64,000 nucleotides of DNA from Phycisphaerales bacterium UBA3190 (GCA_002364005.1 DEXG01000015.1:328440-392439); one strand, 5' to 3'; positions 38,312 to 47,274 are shown, counted from the stretch's first letter. Numbers and translations: made by a program. The notes: generated from the sequence alone by a model not told the origin.

Positions 38312-39199
38312 TTAAGCAGATCGTAGACGCCTCAGCCCGGTATTCGTGCCCAATGCCAGCAAGTACGCGCCCGCCTGCATCAGCACGATGCTCGGCCCGA
38401 TGGGCCAGCTTGTCTGCGTCCCGATCGCAAAGCCGACGATCGTCCCCATCAGCCCGATGCCGATTGACCAGAGCATCACCGACTTGAGGCGACTGCTCAG
38501 GTGCAACGCCGCCGCCCCGGGGAGCACCAGCACCGCGGCCGCCAGTATGACCCCTACCACCTGCATCGAGAGCACCACCGCAATCGCCAGCAGCACCAGC
38601 AGCAGGTTGCCCGTGGCGTTTGAACGCACGCCGTAGGTCGAGCAGACCGGCTCATCGAAGCTCCAGAAGATGATCCGGTGCCGATTCCACCACAGGGTGA
38701 GCAGGATCAGCGCTGTGCCCAGCATGGTGACCCAGACGCTGGACCACTGGGCATCGAGGATATTGCCGAAGAGGATCTCCTCGATCACATGATGCTCGTC
38801 TGCATGGGCCCCGTGGGCGTGCCCGTGCTCATCGTGGTCATGGCGGGACTCGGCGATCGTGAAGAGGACAAAGCCCAGGGCCATCGAGGCGCTGAGCACG
38901 ATCCCGATCGCGGTGTCGATCCGCCCCTTCTGGGTGCGTCCAAGGGCCGCGATGACTAAGGCCGCGCAGATACTGAAGCCCAGCACAATGCCCATCTGGA
39001 GCAGATCGCTGGCCAGCGTCGCACCCGCGACACCCAGCACCATCGCCACGCCCACGCCACCGAAAGCCGCGTGCGACACGCCCTGACCGATGAAGGCCAG
39101 ACGCTTGAGCACCACGAACACGCTCAGCGGCGCGCCCAGCAGGGCGACGAGCAGGGCCGCGATCAGAGCGGGCAGGTTCTCTTGGGCAAACATGCTCAT
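38312..39199 (-). CDS. znuB: Metal (zinc/manganese-type) ABC transporter permease
   Basis: A 295-residue ABC-3 family membrane subunit with about eight helices. FIGQGVSHAAFGGVGVA and GVILAAAVLVLPGAAA are characteristic. A His/Asp-rich loop (RHDHDEHGHAHGAHADEHH, within residues 130-150) lies between helices and probably binds metal. Its ATG overlaps the znuC stop (ATGA). The name ZnuB rather than MntB is supported by the His loop but not proven. Confidence 0.88.
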   Translation of the reverse strand: MSMFAQENLPALIAALLVALLGAPLSVFVVLKRLAFIGQGVSHAAFGGVGVAMVLGVAGATLASDLLQMGIVLGFSICAALVIAALGRTQKGRIDTAIGIVLSASMALGFVLFTIAESRHDHDEHGHAHGAHADEHHVIEEILFGNILDAQWSSVWVTMLGTALILLTLWWNRHRIIFWSFDEPVCSTYGVRSNATGNLLLVLLAIAVVLSMQVVGVILAAAVLVLPGAAALHLSSRLKSVMLWSIGIGLMGTIVGFAIGTQTSWPIGPSIVLMQAGAYLLALGTNTGLRRLRSA

Positions 39200-40074
39200 G
39201 ATGCACCCCCATGATCGTGGTCGCAATCGTGCGTGTGGGTGTGTTCGTGTGTTGGGTCGTCGCACTCCGAAGCGGTGTGCGCATCGATGTGCAGTTCGCC
39301 CAGGATGGGCTCGATGTCGTGGGCGAAGACCTGTGCCAGCACCGCGGGAGTCAGCCCCTCGGGCGCATCGTGGAAGTGCAGCGTCCGCGACAGGCACGCC
39401 ACGCGATCGGCGACCGCCACCAGCGCCCGCATGTCATGCGTGACCACGATCGTCGTCAGCCCCAGCTCGGTGCTGACCGCGTCGATCAGCGACGCGAACC
39501 GCTGCTGCCCGCTGATGTCCACGCCGAGCATCGGCTCATCGAGCACGAGCAGGCGGGGGGTTGTGCTGATGGCCCGGGCGATCATGACCCGCTGGAGCTG
39601 CCCACCCGAGAGCGAACCGATGCGCCGATCACGCAGGTCTTCGACCTCAAGCAACTGCATGGCCCGGTCGATCGCGTCGTGGTCTTCACTGCCAAGCGAT
39701 AGCCAGGGACGCAGGCGCGTGCGCCGGGGCATGGCGATCACCTGCTCGACGCTCAGCGGCCAGTCCAGATCGGCACCGATGCGCTGGGGCAGGTACCCGA
39801 TCAGCCCCTCGCGGCGCGCCTGGGCCGGCTTCATCCCGAATACCCGCACGCGCCCGGCGGTGGGTTCGAGCACGCCCAGCACGATCTGAATCAGGGTCGA
39901 CTTCCCGCCGCCGTTGGGCCCAAGGATGCCCAATCTGCTGTGAGGTTCCACACGCATGCTGATGTCACGCAGGGCCTCGACACCCGGCTCACCCACGCCG
40001 CCCGGCGGGTAGGAATAGCTGACGCCTTCGATCTCGACGGCTGGCAACTCGGGCTGATGCTGCGATTCGGTCAT
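39196..40074 (-). CDS. znuC: Metal ABC transporter ATP-binding protein
   Basis: The 292-residue ATPase subunit that drives the ZnuB-type permease. Walker A is GPNGGGKST, signature LSGGQLQRV, Walker B LLVLDEPMLGVD, and the switch His is in VVTHD. The last 25 residues are rich in His, Asp and Glu (HEHTHTHDCDHDHGG), probably for metal binding. A Fur/Zur-type palindrome lies 11 bases upstream of the start. No periplasmic binding protein gene is in the window. Confidence 0.9.
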   Translation of the reverse strand: MTESQHQPELPAVEIEGVSYSYPPGGVGEPGVEALRDISMRVEPHSRLGILGPNGGGKSTLIQIVLGVLEPTAGRVRVFGMKPAQARREGLIGYLPQRIGADLDWPLSVEQVIAMPRRTRLRPWLSLGSEDHDAIDRAMQLLEVEDLRDRRIGSLSGGQLQRVMIARAISTTPRLLVLDEPMLGVDISGQQRFASLIDAVSTELGLTTIVVTHDMRALVAVADRVACLSRTLHFHDAPEGLTPAVLAQVFAHDIEPILGELHIDAHTASECDDPTHEHTHTHDCDHDHGGAS

Positions 40075-40084
40075 GTGCTATTAT

Positions 40085-40100
40085 TGAGAACGGATTCTCA
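40085..40100. promoter_or_regulatory. Fur/Zur-like operator before znuC
   Basis: TGAGAA (40085-40090) and TTCTCA (40095-40100) form a perfect inverted repeat around CGGA within an AT-rich stretch, 11 bases upstream of znuC. Layout and position fit repression by a Fur-family metal sensor, in keeping with a zinc uptake operon. Confidence 0.6.
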
Positions 40101-40171
40101 TTTGTCTCTGGCAGAGGTACTCATTTTTTGCCTGCACGCGTCCTCACGGGCGACAAATCGCGATTTGGGTC

Positions 40172-40177
40172 TACAAT
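40172..40177 (+). promoter_or_regulatory. Candidate -10 box of the tRNA gene
   Basis: TACAAT ends 11 bases before the tRNA, the expected distance for transcription starting just upstream of its 5' end. No clear -35. Confidence 0.45.
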
Positions 40178-40188
40178 ACGGACCCGAT

Positions 40189-40261
40189 GGGGCGGTAGCT
40201 CAGTTGGTAGAGCGCATCGTTCGCAATGATGAGGTCAGGAGTTCGAATCTCCTTCGCTCCA
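40189..40261 (+). tRNA. tRNA-Ala (anticodon CGC)
   Basis: A 73-base cloverleaf: acceptor GGGGCGG / TCGCTCC containing the G3-U70 pair that identifies alanine tRNA, D arm GCTC/GAGC, anticodon stem CATCG/TGATG, loop TTCGCAA with anticodon CGC at 40222-40224 (reads GCG), T arm AGGAG/CTCCT with TTCGAAT loop. The CCA end is not encoded. It is on the plus strand between two leftward operons. Confidence 0.95.
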
Positions 40262-40275
40262 CTTCCCATCGACGA

Positions 40276-40890
40276 TCAATCAACCGGTGGCACCTGCACC
40301 CAGAGCCACCCGCGAAGATCGCCGGGCGTGAAGCCCGTCGCTTGGTCTTCGGGATACTTCTCTGTAATCGCTTCTCGAACCGCCGGCGCAATCTGCTCGG
40401 GCTGGCCGTGGCACACCACGCACCCGCTTTCGAGCGTGATTGGGAACGCGACCGCGAGTTCGCCCGCATCATCAGCGAACCCATGCGGTGCCACCACCTG
40501 CTCCTCGATGACCTTCTCCATCCATGAGGGCACGGCATTGGACGGATTGCGCAGCTTGTGCGAGGTCCGCCCGATTTTCACGCTCTCTTCGGCAGCGACC
40601 AGGCCCGCGATCGCCGGGGCCTGCTCCTGACAGAAATCAATCGCTGCAACAGGGCCGCCCGATTGCATCGCACCCATGAGCGCACTCTTGAGTCTCCCCA
40701 TCAGTAAGTCGCGTGATTCGATCGCGGTGGCGATCTGGGACGACTGCGTATCGCTGAGGTGCTCCATATCGACCATCACCCAGCGTGTGTCCTCGCGATC
40801 CTTTGGCTCTGTCTGCGATGCCCGATGCTCACACGCTGTGAGCATCACCACCGGCATCACCAGCATCACTCCCCGTACTCGATTGTGCAT
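40276..40890 (-). CDS. DUF3365-like heme-motif lipoprotein
   Basis: A 204-residue protein with lipobox LTAC near residue 20 and a single c-type heme motif CVVCHGQP near residue 165. The layout (helical sensor-like part LMGRLKSALMGAMQSGG, then AIDFCQEQAPAIAG, then heme site) resembles the DUF3365/Tll0287 group of cytochrome- or sensor-like domains. GGGGAA precedes the ATG at 40890 by 5 bases. The start overlaps the end of ccoS by 62 bases. Placed after the cbb3 genes, it may be an electron carrier or redox sensor for them (inference). Confidence 0.65.
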   Translation of the reverse strand: MHNRVRGVMLVMPVVMLTACEHRASQTEPKDREDTRWVMVDMEHLSDTQSSQIATAIESRDLLMGRLKSALMGAMQSGGPVAAIDFCQEQAPAIAGLVAAEESVKIGRTSHKLRNPSNAVPSWMEKVIEEQVVAPHGFADDAGELAVAFPITLESGCVVCHGQPEQIAPAVREAITEKYPEDQATGFTPGDLRGWLWVQVPPVD

Positions 40891-41062
40891 ATATTTCCCC
40901 ATTTGCTGTTGAACTGGGCACATCGTCGTCATCAAACACCGCCCGAATTGCGGGGGTATCGAGATCGTCGAACTGCCCGCGTTTGGCGGCCACGATGAAC
41001 GCCCAAACGCCAATTCCCGCGAGCAGTATTGCCGCTGGGATCATGATCAGGATCACTGACAT
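40829..41062 (-). CDS. ccoS: cbb3-type oxidase assembly protein CcoS
   Basis: A 77-residue protein with one membrane helix (VILIMIPAAILLAGIGVWAF) followed by the CcoS-type AKRGQFDDLDTPAIRAVFDDD. It takes part in heme and copper insertion into cbb3 oxidase. The C-terminal tail is longer than usual and rich in Ser, Gly and Asp. Its ATG overlaps the ccoI stop by one base (TGATG). Confidence 0.9.
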   Translation of the reverse strand: MSVILIMIPAAILLAGIGVWAFIVAAKRGQFDDLDTPAIRAVFDDDDVPSSTANGEIYAQSSTGSDAGDAGGDAHSV

Positions 41063-43551
41063 CAGTGTTCTCCCTTTCGTCGCCACGGGCGGGTCGCCAA
41101 CGCGACCACACTGAGCGAACTCATGGGCATGATGATCGCCGCGATCAGGGCGCTGATGAGCCCGGCGATCGCCAGCGATGCCGCTACCGTGTTATAGCAC
41201 AGCGACACGCCCAGCCCGATACGAATCGTCTTCATGGTGTGCCGACCCAGATCGCACAGGGTCTCGATGGGCATCACCCCCGGCGAGGTCAGGTAGACAT
41301 CGGCGGCTTGCAGCGCCGCCTCGGCCCCGCCGTGCACCGCGATGCCGACATCGCTCAGCGCCATCGCCGCCGCGTCGTTGATCCCGTCGCCGACCATGAC
41401 GATGCGCTCGTGTCCTTGTGCACGCAAACTGCGCACAAGCTCAGCTTTGGCCTCGGGCGATGCCCCGCCCATCGCGTGATCGATCCCGACCTGCCAAGCG
41501 ATCTGTTGGGCGATCTCGGAGTGGTCACCCGAGCACAGGTGCAGGTCCCAGCCGCGGGCTTTCAGGGCGTTGACGGCATCGACCGTATCGTCCCGCAGTG
41601 GGTCGCCAATGCCCAGCACGCCAACGCGACCGGTCTCATCCGCGATCACGACCGGCGTGAGCACCTCGTCGAGCATGCCCTGTACCAGAAGCGACGCATT
41701 GTCATCGAACTCGGTCCGTTCGGCGACGAACGCGGGCGAGCCGACATATACGCGATGCCCGTCCACCAACCCCTCGATCCCAGCGCCGGCGGTCTGGGTG
41801 ATGTCGTTGGCAACCGGGATGGCCCCATCACCCGCGTGGTCCACGATCGCGCGGGCCAGCGGGTGGTTCGAGTGCTGCTCCAATGCCGCGGCTGCCAGCA
41901 GCAACGCCATATCACATTTGGACTGCACCACGCGGGTGCGACCCTGCGTGAGGGTGCCCGTTTTGTCGAGGATCAGGGCCCCACGGGTCTTGGTCGGATT
42001 GCTCATCGCCTCGATCGCGGCCGCGGACTTGATCAGGATGCCCCGCTTGGCCGCCCGCCCCAGCGCGATGGACATGGCCATGGGCGTCGAGAGCCCGAGG
42101 GCGCAGGGGCAGGTGACGATCAACAGGGCCGTGGCATACTCGATGCCCGTTCGCAGATCCGCCCGAAGGGTCCAGATGGCGAAGGTGGCCGTGGCCAGGA
42201 AGATCACCGCCACGACAAAGCGGGCGGCGACGCGATCGGCGAACTGGACGATCGGGGCCTTATCCGCCGTCGCCGACGCGACCAACGCCATGAGCTTGGC
42301 GGCTCGGGTCGAGTCGCCCACAGCCGAGACCGTGAGGACGATGGGCGAACCGAGGTTGGTCGCCCCGGCGATGACCGGATCGCCCACAGTACACGAGACT
42401 GGGCGGGACTCGCCGGTGAGCAGGGCGTTGTCGACCTGGGTGCGTCCGGATTCGATCACGCCATCGACCGGGATCGACCCGCCCGCCTCGACCTGCACCC
42501 GCATGCCGACCTCGACCGCTTCGATCGGGACACGCTTGGTGGTACCATCGTCCATCAGGCGCTGGGCGCTGGTGGGCGTGAGCGTGAGCATCAGCTCGAC
42601 CTGATCGGCGGCCCCTCTTTGCTGCCGATGCTGCACCCATCGCCCGACGAGCAGGAGGAACACCAGCACCGCGAGGGAATCGAAGTAGATCTCCCCCGAT
42701 TGGGTGAGCGTGTTGTAACTGCCCCAGAGCCCCCCCACCGCCAGGGCGAGTGCGACAGGGATGTCGAGGTGGGCCGTGCGTGTTCGGAGCGCGGCGATGG
42801 CCCCGGTGAAGAAGACCCGCCCGGGCCAGAGCAGCGACAGCAACCCCAGCCCCATCGAGTAATAGCGGAGCGTGTGTTCCCAGAAGGGCTCGATGCCCGA
42901 GAGCGCCCCGCCATAGAGCGCGATGGCCAGGAGCATCACATTGCCAGCGATCGCTCCCGCCACAGCGACGCGGATGAGGAACTTGCGGTCCGCCCGCTTG
43001 CGTGCCTCGCGTGCGCCGGCACCGCGTGCCGGGTGGGCGGCGTAGCCCAGTTTGTCCAGCGCCCGTGCCACGCGCGAGAGGGCCACCTGATCGGGTGCGT
43101 AGCGGACGACCGCGCTGCGGGTGCGGATGTTGGCCCGCGACTCAACCACACCGGGGCAAACACGCGGCAGGCGTTCGATGAGCCACACGCACGCGGCGCA
43201 GTGCATGCCCTCAAGCAGCAACTCGGTCTCGCACTGCCCGCCGGGGAGGTTGGTCACGCAGGCGGTCTGGAAGGCCGGGTCGTCGAGTTCTTCGTAGTTC
43301 TGATTGCTCGATGCGGCTGGCTGGTTCTCTTTGGCCACGGCATCTCGGATGCCGTAGTACCCATCGAGCCCCGCGCCGTGGAGGACATTGAAGACGGATT
43401 CACACCCGCCACAGCAGAACTGGTGCTCGGCTTGCGGGTTGACGAGCCCCGCGGGGACAGGCAGCGAGCAATGGTCGCAGAGGACTTCTTCCTTGGTGCT
43501 GGCGGCATCGGTCATAGGACCAACGCTACCGGCTGAGATCGCTCGGGTCAT
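41062..43551 (-). CDS. ccoI: Copper-transporting P1B-type ATPase CcoI
   Basis: Exports copper for cbb3 oxidase assembly. An N-terminal CDHCSLPVP...FCCGGC segment typical of FixI/CcoI is followed by a heavy-metal domain with GMHCAACVWL, eight membrane helices, TGES actuator, CPCALGL metal site, DKTGTLTQG phosphorylation site and GDGINDAAA hinge. 829 residues. The ATG at 43551 has GGAGGG six bases upstream and is the best start; a TTG at 43557 and an ATG at 43515 are weaker. Two bases separate it from the upstream gene. Confidence 0.93.
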   Translation of the reverse strand: MTRAISAGSVGPMTDAASTKEEVLCDHCSLPVPAGLVNPQAEHQFCCGGCESVFNVLHGAGLDGYYGIRDAVAKENQPAASSNQNYEELDDPAFQTACVTNLPGGQCETELLLEGMHCAACVWLIERLPRVCPGVVESRANIRTRSAVVRYAPDQVALSRVARALDKLGYAAHPARGAGAREARKRADRKFLIRVAVAGAIAGNVMLLAIALYGGALSGIEPFWEHTLRYYSMGLGLLSLLWPGRVFFTGAIAALRTRTAHLDIPVALALAVGGLWGSYNTLTQSGEIYFDSLAVLVFLLLVGRWVQHRQQRGAADQVELMLTLTPTSAQRLMDDGTTKRVPIEAVEVGMRVQVEAGGSIPVDGVIESGRTQVDNALLTGESRPVSCTVGDPVIAGATNLGSPIVLTVSAVGDSTRAAKLMALVASATADKAPIVQFADRVAARFVVAVIFLATATFAIWTLRADLRTGIEYATALLIVTCPCALGLSTPMAMSIALGRAAKRGILIKSAAAIEAMSNPTKTRGALILDKTGTLTQGRTRVVQSKCDMALLLAAAALEQHSNHPLARAIVDHAGDGAIPVANDITQTAGAGIEGLVDGHRVYVGSPAFVAERTEFDDNASLLVQGMLDEVLTPVVIADETGRVGVLGIGDPLRDDTVDAVNALKARGWDLHLCSGDHSEIAQQIAWQVGIDHAMGGASPEAKAELVRSLRAQGHERIVMVGDGINDAAAMALSDVGIAVHGGAEAALQAADVYLTSPGVMPIETLCDLGRHTMKTIRIGLGVSLCYNTVAASLAIAGLISALIAAIIMPMSSLSVVALATRPWRRKGEH

Positions 43552-43553
43552 GT

Positions 43554-44366
43554 TCAACCCTCCGGATCTTGCATCTCGCCCGATTCACAGAGCGGGCAGT
43601 GGACCTCATCGATGCTCGGGGCGGTATTCGGATTGTCTGAGACGCCCAGACTCTCGCGCGTCATCTCCGGGACATGCAGACTCCCGGTTGCCGTCATCAA
43701 CCCAACCACGACCACGGCCCCGGCGGTGATATAGGGGAGCTTGGAGTTCAGGCGACCCGCGAGGAACTGGATCCCCGCGCCGAGCGACACCATCACCGGG
43801 AGGGTCCCGAGCCAGAAGACGATCATCGTGATGCCCCCCCAGAACGGGGATGCGGTGCCCGCGGCGATGAAGGCGTACGCGTACAGCCAGCCGCAGGGGA
43901 GCAGGGTTGTCAGCAGCCCGATGCTCAGTGCACGCTTAAACGGTGTGAGGGAGAACGCGGCCCGCTGGGCGCGTTCAACGAACCGGCGCAATGGGCCGGG
44001 CACTTTCACATGCGCGATGCGTATGCCGCGGATGCGTGCGAGGGTGATGATGCCGAAGCCGATCATCATGACGCCCGCGAAGATCGCTGCGCCGCGTTGG
44101 AGCCCGAGGTAGGAGCCGCCGAAATCGATCGCCTGCCCGATGGTGCCCGCGATGACGCCGAGGAGGGTGTAGGTGAGCATGCGCCCGCCGTGGTAGGCGC
44201 ACTGGAGCTTCGTGCGGCTGCCCTTGGCTTGTTCCTGATCGGACCCGAGCGCGAAGAACATGAGCCCGCCGCACATGCCGGCGCAGTGCAGCGACCCGAG
44301 CAGCGAGGCGCTGAGCACCGCGATCATCAGCGGGAGCATGGTCGGCATGTCACTCTGCTCAAGCAT
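43554..44366 (-). CDS. TauE/SafE-type (DsbD-like) membrane protein of the cbb3 locus
   Basis: A 270-residue protein with about six membrane helices. LHCAGMCGGLMFF and LLPCGWLYAYAF hold paired cysteines typical of the sulfite exporter/SafE group often found next to ccoS, ccoH and ccoI. It is thought to help copper or thiol handling in oxidase assembly, but the exact role is unclear. The C-terminus is soluble with two further Cys (CPLCESGE). The start is ATG 44366, preceded directly by an in-frame GTG; SD weak. Confidence 0.8.
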   Translation of the reverse strand: MLEQSDMPTMLPLMIAVLSASLLGSLHCAGMCGGLMFFALGSDQEQAKGSRTKLQCAYHGGRMLTYTLLGVIAGTIGQAIDFGGSYLGLQRGAAIFAGVMMIGFGIITLARIRGIRIAHVKVPGPLRRFVERAQRAAFSLTPFKRALSIGLLTTLLPCGWLYAYAFIAAGTASPFWGGITMIVFWLGTLPVMVSLGAGIQFLAGRLNSKLPYITAGAVVVVGLMTATGSLHVPEMTRESLGVSDNPNTAPSIDEVHCPLCESGEMQDPEG

Positions 44367-44376
44367 CACGGGAAAC

Positions 44377-44916
44377 TCACGGGGTCGCGGACAGCGGAAC
44401 GGAAATCACATCGAGGTCTTTGGTCAGCAGGGCTTTGATTCCCTGGCGCTGGATCGTCAGCTCCGCGACCCAGATGCCGGTGCGGTCGATCGGCAGTGTT
44501 CGGGAGTACGCCCCATCGGCGGCGTGCGTCAGCACGGTCTCGAGTCGATTGTCGAGCTGCCCGGGGTGGTAGCAGACCAGTTCGACCAGGGCGTCGTCGA
44601 TCGGGTTGCCGTTGGTATCGAACAGCTCAAGCTCAACCGTGCGCTGGGCCGGGTCGTTGTCGATGAACTCGGTGCGGAGCGAGACCTGCCAGCCCTCTTT
44701 CTCGGCGGCTTCCTTCATCTCGCGCTGACTGTCCCAGTCGACCGACTTGGCGTAGTACTCGGGGTCGACGAAGGTGTCGTGCTTGCCGCCGACATAGACA
44801 ATGGTGCCGATCATGAGCGACGCGTGGGCCAGCAGCATGAGCACGATGATGAAGGGCCAGTGCTTCCCGAGGTTGAAGAACCCGCGCTTCGGTGCGCTGT
44901 CGCTGGGCTTGGTCAC
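44377..44916 (-). CDS. ccoH: cbb3 oxidase assembly protein CcoH/FixH
   Basis: A 179-residue protein with one N-terminal membrane helix (HWPFIIVLMLLAHASLMIG) and a periplasmic domain with WQVSLRTEF, LELFDTNGNPIDDALVEL and GIWVAELTIQ, typical FixH. It helps stabilise the oxidase and copper delivery. The start is GTG, overlapping the ccoG stop (GTGA). Confidence 0.85.
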   Translation of the reverse strand: MTKPSDSAPKRGFFNLGKHWPFIIVLMLLAHASLMIGTIVYVGGKHDTFVDPEYYAKSVDWDSQREMKEAAEKEGWQVSLRTEFIDNDPAQRTVELELFDTNGNPIDDALVELVCYHPGQLDNRLETVLTHAADGAYSRTLPIDRTGIWVAELTIQRQGIKALLTKDLDVISVPLSATP

Positions 44917-46337
44917 GGCTGATCCCCTTGTGGCTTGGGCATACTCATGGGCCCCAGGAGCTTAAAGGGTTTCTCGATCTCAAACGATCCGGATTCATCA
45001 AAGAGTCTCACCACGGCCTGGACCTCGCCATCGTCGAACTCGGCGAAGGGGGCGATGATCCGGAAGTTGCGTTTCTCGTTGGCGTTGGAATCGACTTCCA
45101 TAGGTGTAAACCCGTCAATGCGGGCACCCTCTGGTGAAACGATCTCAAGCAGGTAGGTAACCGGGGCGTTGGTGCGGTTGGTCACGCGCACGGTCACCGA
45201 GTTGCTGACCTCTTGCCTCTCGACCACCGTCGTGAACGGGTTGCCCTGCCCACGGATCAGCAGCACATCCGCCGGCGCTTTGGTGCTCAGCATGTAGACG
45301 AAAGCGCCGAGCACCACCAGCAGGATCAGCGGGTAGATGATGATGCGGGGGCGGATCAGGTGGGCCTTGCCCCCCTTGATCACACGCTCGGAGGAGTACT
45401 TGATCAGGTTCGGTGCGCGCCCGATCTTGTCCATGACGGTGTTGCACGCATCGATGCATTGGGCGCAGCCGATGCACTCGAGTTGGAGACCGTCGCGGAT
45501 GTCGATGCCCGTCGGGCAGGTCTGCACGCACATCGTGCAATCGATGCAGTCGCCCAGCACGGGCAGCTGGACATCGCCCGTCTGCTTGCGCTTCTTGCCG
45601 CGTGGCTCGCCCCGGTTCTTGTCATAGGTGACGATCAGCGAGTCCTCGTCGAGCAGGGCGCTCTGCATGCGGGCGTAGGGGCAGACCACGCAGCAGACCT
45701 GCTCGCGGAAGTAGGTGAAGTCGAACATCATCAGCCCGGTGGTCACGGCAACGAAGATGAACGCGGCGGGATGATCGGCTGGAGAACCCCAGATCCAGTC
45801 GGCGAGGTTGTGGGCCCCCACGAAGTAGGAGATGAATGTCTGCGAAAGGTGCAGGGAGATCACGAGGTAGATCACGATGCGGAGCACCTTGCGCAGCCCG
45901 ACGAACTTGCGTGGCTTGCGCTTGCCCGGGGTGCCCTCCAGCAGGAACTCGATCGGGCGGTAGAGGAACTCAAGGTAGACCGTCTGCGGGCAGGCCCACC
46001 CGCACCAGACACGCCCGAAGAGGGCGGTGACCAGGAAGATGACGATAAAGAGGATGATGAGCAGCAGCGCCAGCAGCAGCGTGTCGGTGGGCAGGAAGGT
46101 CTTGCCGAAGAATGTGAACTCACGGTGCACGACATCGAGCAGCATCGCGGGCTTGCCGTTGATGGTGATCCAGGGCAGCGCCGAGAAGACCACGATCAGC
46201 AGGTAGGCGACGATGCGCCGTGCAGCACGGAAGGTGCCCGGGGAGGGTTTGGGCTTGAGCCAACGACGAGAGCCGTCGGGGTTCAGGGTCGAAAGCACCC
46301 GTTCATTCGGCTCCAGCAGTGTCTCGTTGCTCGACAT
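44913..46337 (-). CDS. ccoG: cbb3 oxidase accessory ferredoxin CcoG
   Basis: A membrane iron-sulfur protein of 474 residues involved in copper reduction for oxidase assembly. Five or so membrane helices, GRVWCGWACPQTVY near residue 110, and two ferredoxin-type clusters: CIDCTMCVQTCPTG and CIGCAQCIDACN. The last 110 residues form an Ig-like periplasmic domain (SNSVTVRVTNRTNAPVTY). It overlaps ccoH by four bases; 80 bases separate it from ccoP. Confidence 0.93.
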   Translation of the reverse strand: MSSNETLLEPNERVLSTLNPDGSRRWLKPKPSPGTFRAARRIVAYLLIVVFSALPWITINGKPAMLLDVVHREFTFFGKTFLPTDTLLLALLLIILFIVIFLVTALFGRVWCGWACPQTVYLEFLYRPIEFLLEGTPGKRKPRKFVGLRKVLRIVIYLVISLHLSQTFISYFVGAHNLADWIWGSPADHPAAFIFVAVTTGLMMFDFTYFREQVCCVVCPYARMQSALLDEDSLIVTYDKNRGEPRGKKRKQTGDVQLPVLGDCIDCTMCVQTCPTGIDIRDGLQLECIGCAQCIDACNTVMDKIGRAPNLIKYSSERVIKGGKAHLIRPRIIIYPLILLVVLGAFVYMLSTKAPADVLLIRGQGNPFTTVVERQEVSNSVTVRVTNRTNAPVTYLLEIVSPEGARIDGFTPMEVDSNANEKRNFRIIAPFAEFDDGEVQAVVRLFDESGSFEIEKPFKLLGPMSMPKPQGDQP

Positions 46338-46418
46338 AATCCTTGTCTCCCGGCTGATTCACCCCATTGGCTGCAAGCGTCTGGCGAATCAAACCCTGAT
46401 AGCGCATGCGGTACGCGA

Positions 46419-47045
46419 TCAGCCGTCGCTCTCGCTGCTCACTTCAGGTTGTGGGAACGGCGGGATGACCTCGCCGATCATCTGGCTCTCTGGGCCCGGG
46501 ACATTCTCGCCACGCAGTGAGGCCACATAACCCGCGACCATGGCGATCTCATTCTCGCCGAACTGGGCCTGCGGCGGCATCTTCTTGTTGGGTGAGCCGT
46601 TCTTGACGATGTTGTAGATGTCCATCAGCGAGTTGATATTGACATACTTGTCGTCGGTGAGGTTGAGCCCGAGTCCCTCGATGCCCTGGCCCTGGTCGCC
46701 ATGACAGACGGCACAGGTCCCTTTGAAGATCGACGAGCCCGCGGACATCCACTTCTCGTTGCCCATGACCGCGAGGATCTTGTCCTGGCCAAGGGGCATG
46801 CCTTTGAGCGGCCCGAACTGGGCTTCCTCAGCCGCGGCCAAGGAGTTGGCCCAGCGTTCCTGTTGCGAGGGGACGATCGGGGTCAGGTGGAACACGACGG
46901 TGTAGCAGACCGCAAAGATCATCGAGCCCAGGAAGATCAGGTGCCACCAGCCCGGGATCGGGTTGTCGTACTCCTGGATCCCGTCGTAGTTATGATCGAG
47001 CAGCTCGTCCTGCTGGCTCTGGTCGTTATTGCTGTACTCAGACAT
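46419..47045 (-). CDS. ccoP: cbb3 oxidase subunit III CcoP, short one-heme form
   Basis: A membrane-anchored cytochrome c subunit. The N-terminal FixP domain (YDGIQEYDNPIPGWW) and one membrane helix are followed by a single heme domain with CAVCHGD at 111-117 and the Met ligand in KKMPPQAQF. Usual CcoP is about 290 residues with two hemes; here only 208 residues and one heme motif are present, so the second domain is missing. Overlaps ccoQ by eight bases. Confidence 0.88.
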   Translation of the reverse strand: MSEYSNNDQSQQDELLDHNYDGIQEYDNPIPGWWHLIFLGSMIFAVCYTVVFHLTPIVPSQQERWANSLAAAEEAQFGPLKGMPLGQDKILAVMGNEKWMSAGSSIFKGTCAVCHGDQGQGIEGLGLNLTDDKYVNINSLMDIYNIVKNGSPNKKMPPQAQFGENEIAMVAGYVASLRGENVPGPESQMIGEVIPPFPQPEVSSESDG

Positions 47046-47274
47046 GGCTCACCCCCTCGCCCTCACTCCGGGCAGCGGTGTTGTTCTGGATCGAATGGCG
47101 TGGCGCAACAACCTCGTCGTCGTTGAGCACGATATTGGCGGCGTCCTCGATCTCCTGCTTCGAGCGGGTCAGGGCCCACACCAGCACCGCGAAGAACGCG
47201 AAGAGGAAGAAGACCAACGCCACACTCGGGAAAACGGAAAGATCGAGGAAGGAGACGATTTCAGACATACTCAT
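47038..47274 (-). CDS. ccoQ: cbb3 oxidase small subunit CcoQ
   Basis: A 78-residue protein with one membrane helix (VALVFFLFAFFAVLVWAL) and a short acidic tail, typical in size and position for FixQ/CcoQ, which stabilises the oxidase. The start is ATG at 47274, sharing one base with the ccoNO stop; GGGGGTGAG lies just upstream. Confidence 0.8.
   Translation of the reverse strand: MSMSEIVSFLDLSVFPSVALVFFLFAFFAVLVWALTRSKQEIEDAANIVLNDDEVVAPRHSIQNNTAARSEGEGVSHV

Noticed and set aside
40189..40261. tRNA gene as an integration site of a mobile element
   Set aside because: No integrase, no repeated tRNA 3' end and ordinary genes on both sides.
41065..43536. An 823-codon open frame on the plus strand opposite ccoI
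   Set aside because: It is the antisense shadow of a high-GC gene with clear ATPase motifs. The translation is rich in His, Arg and Gly with no domain.
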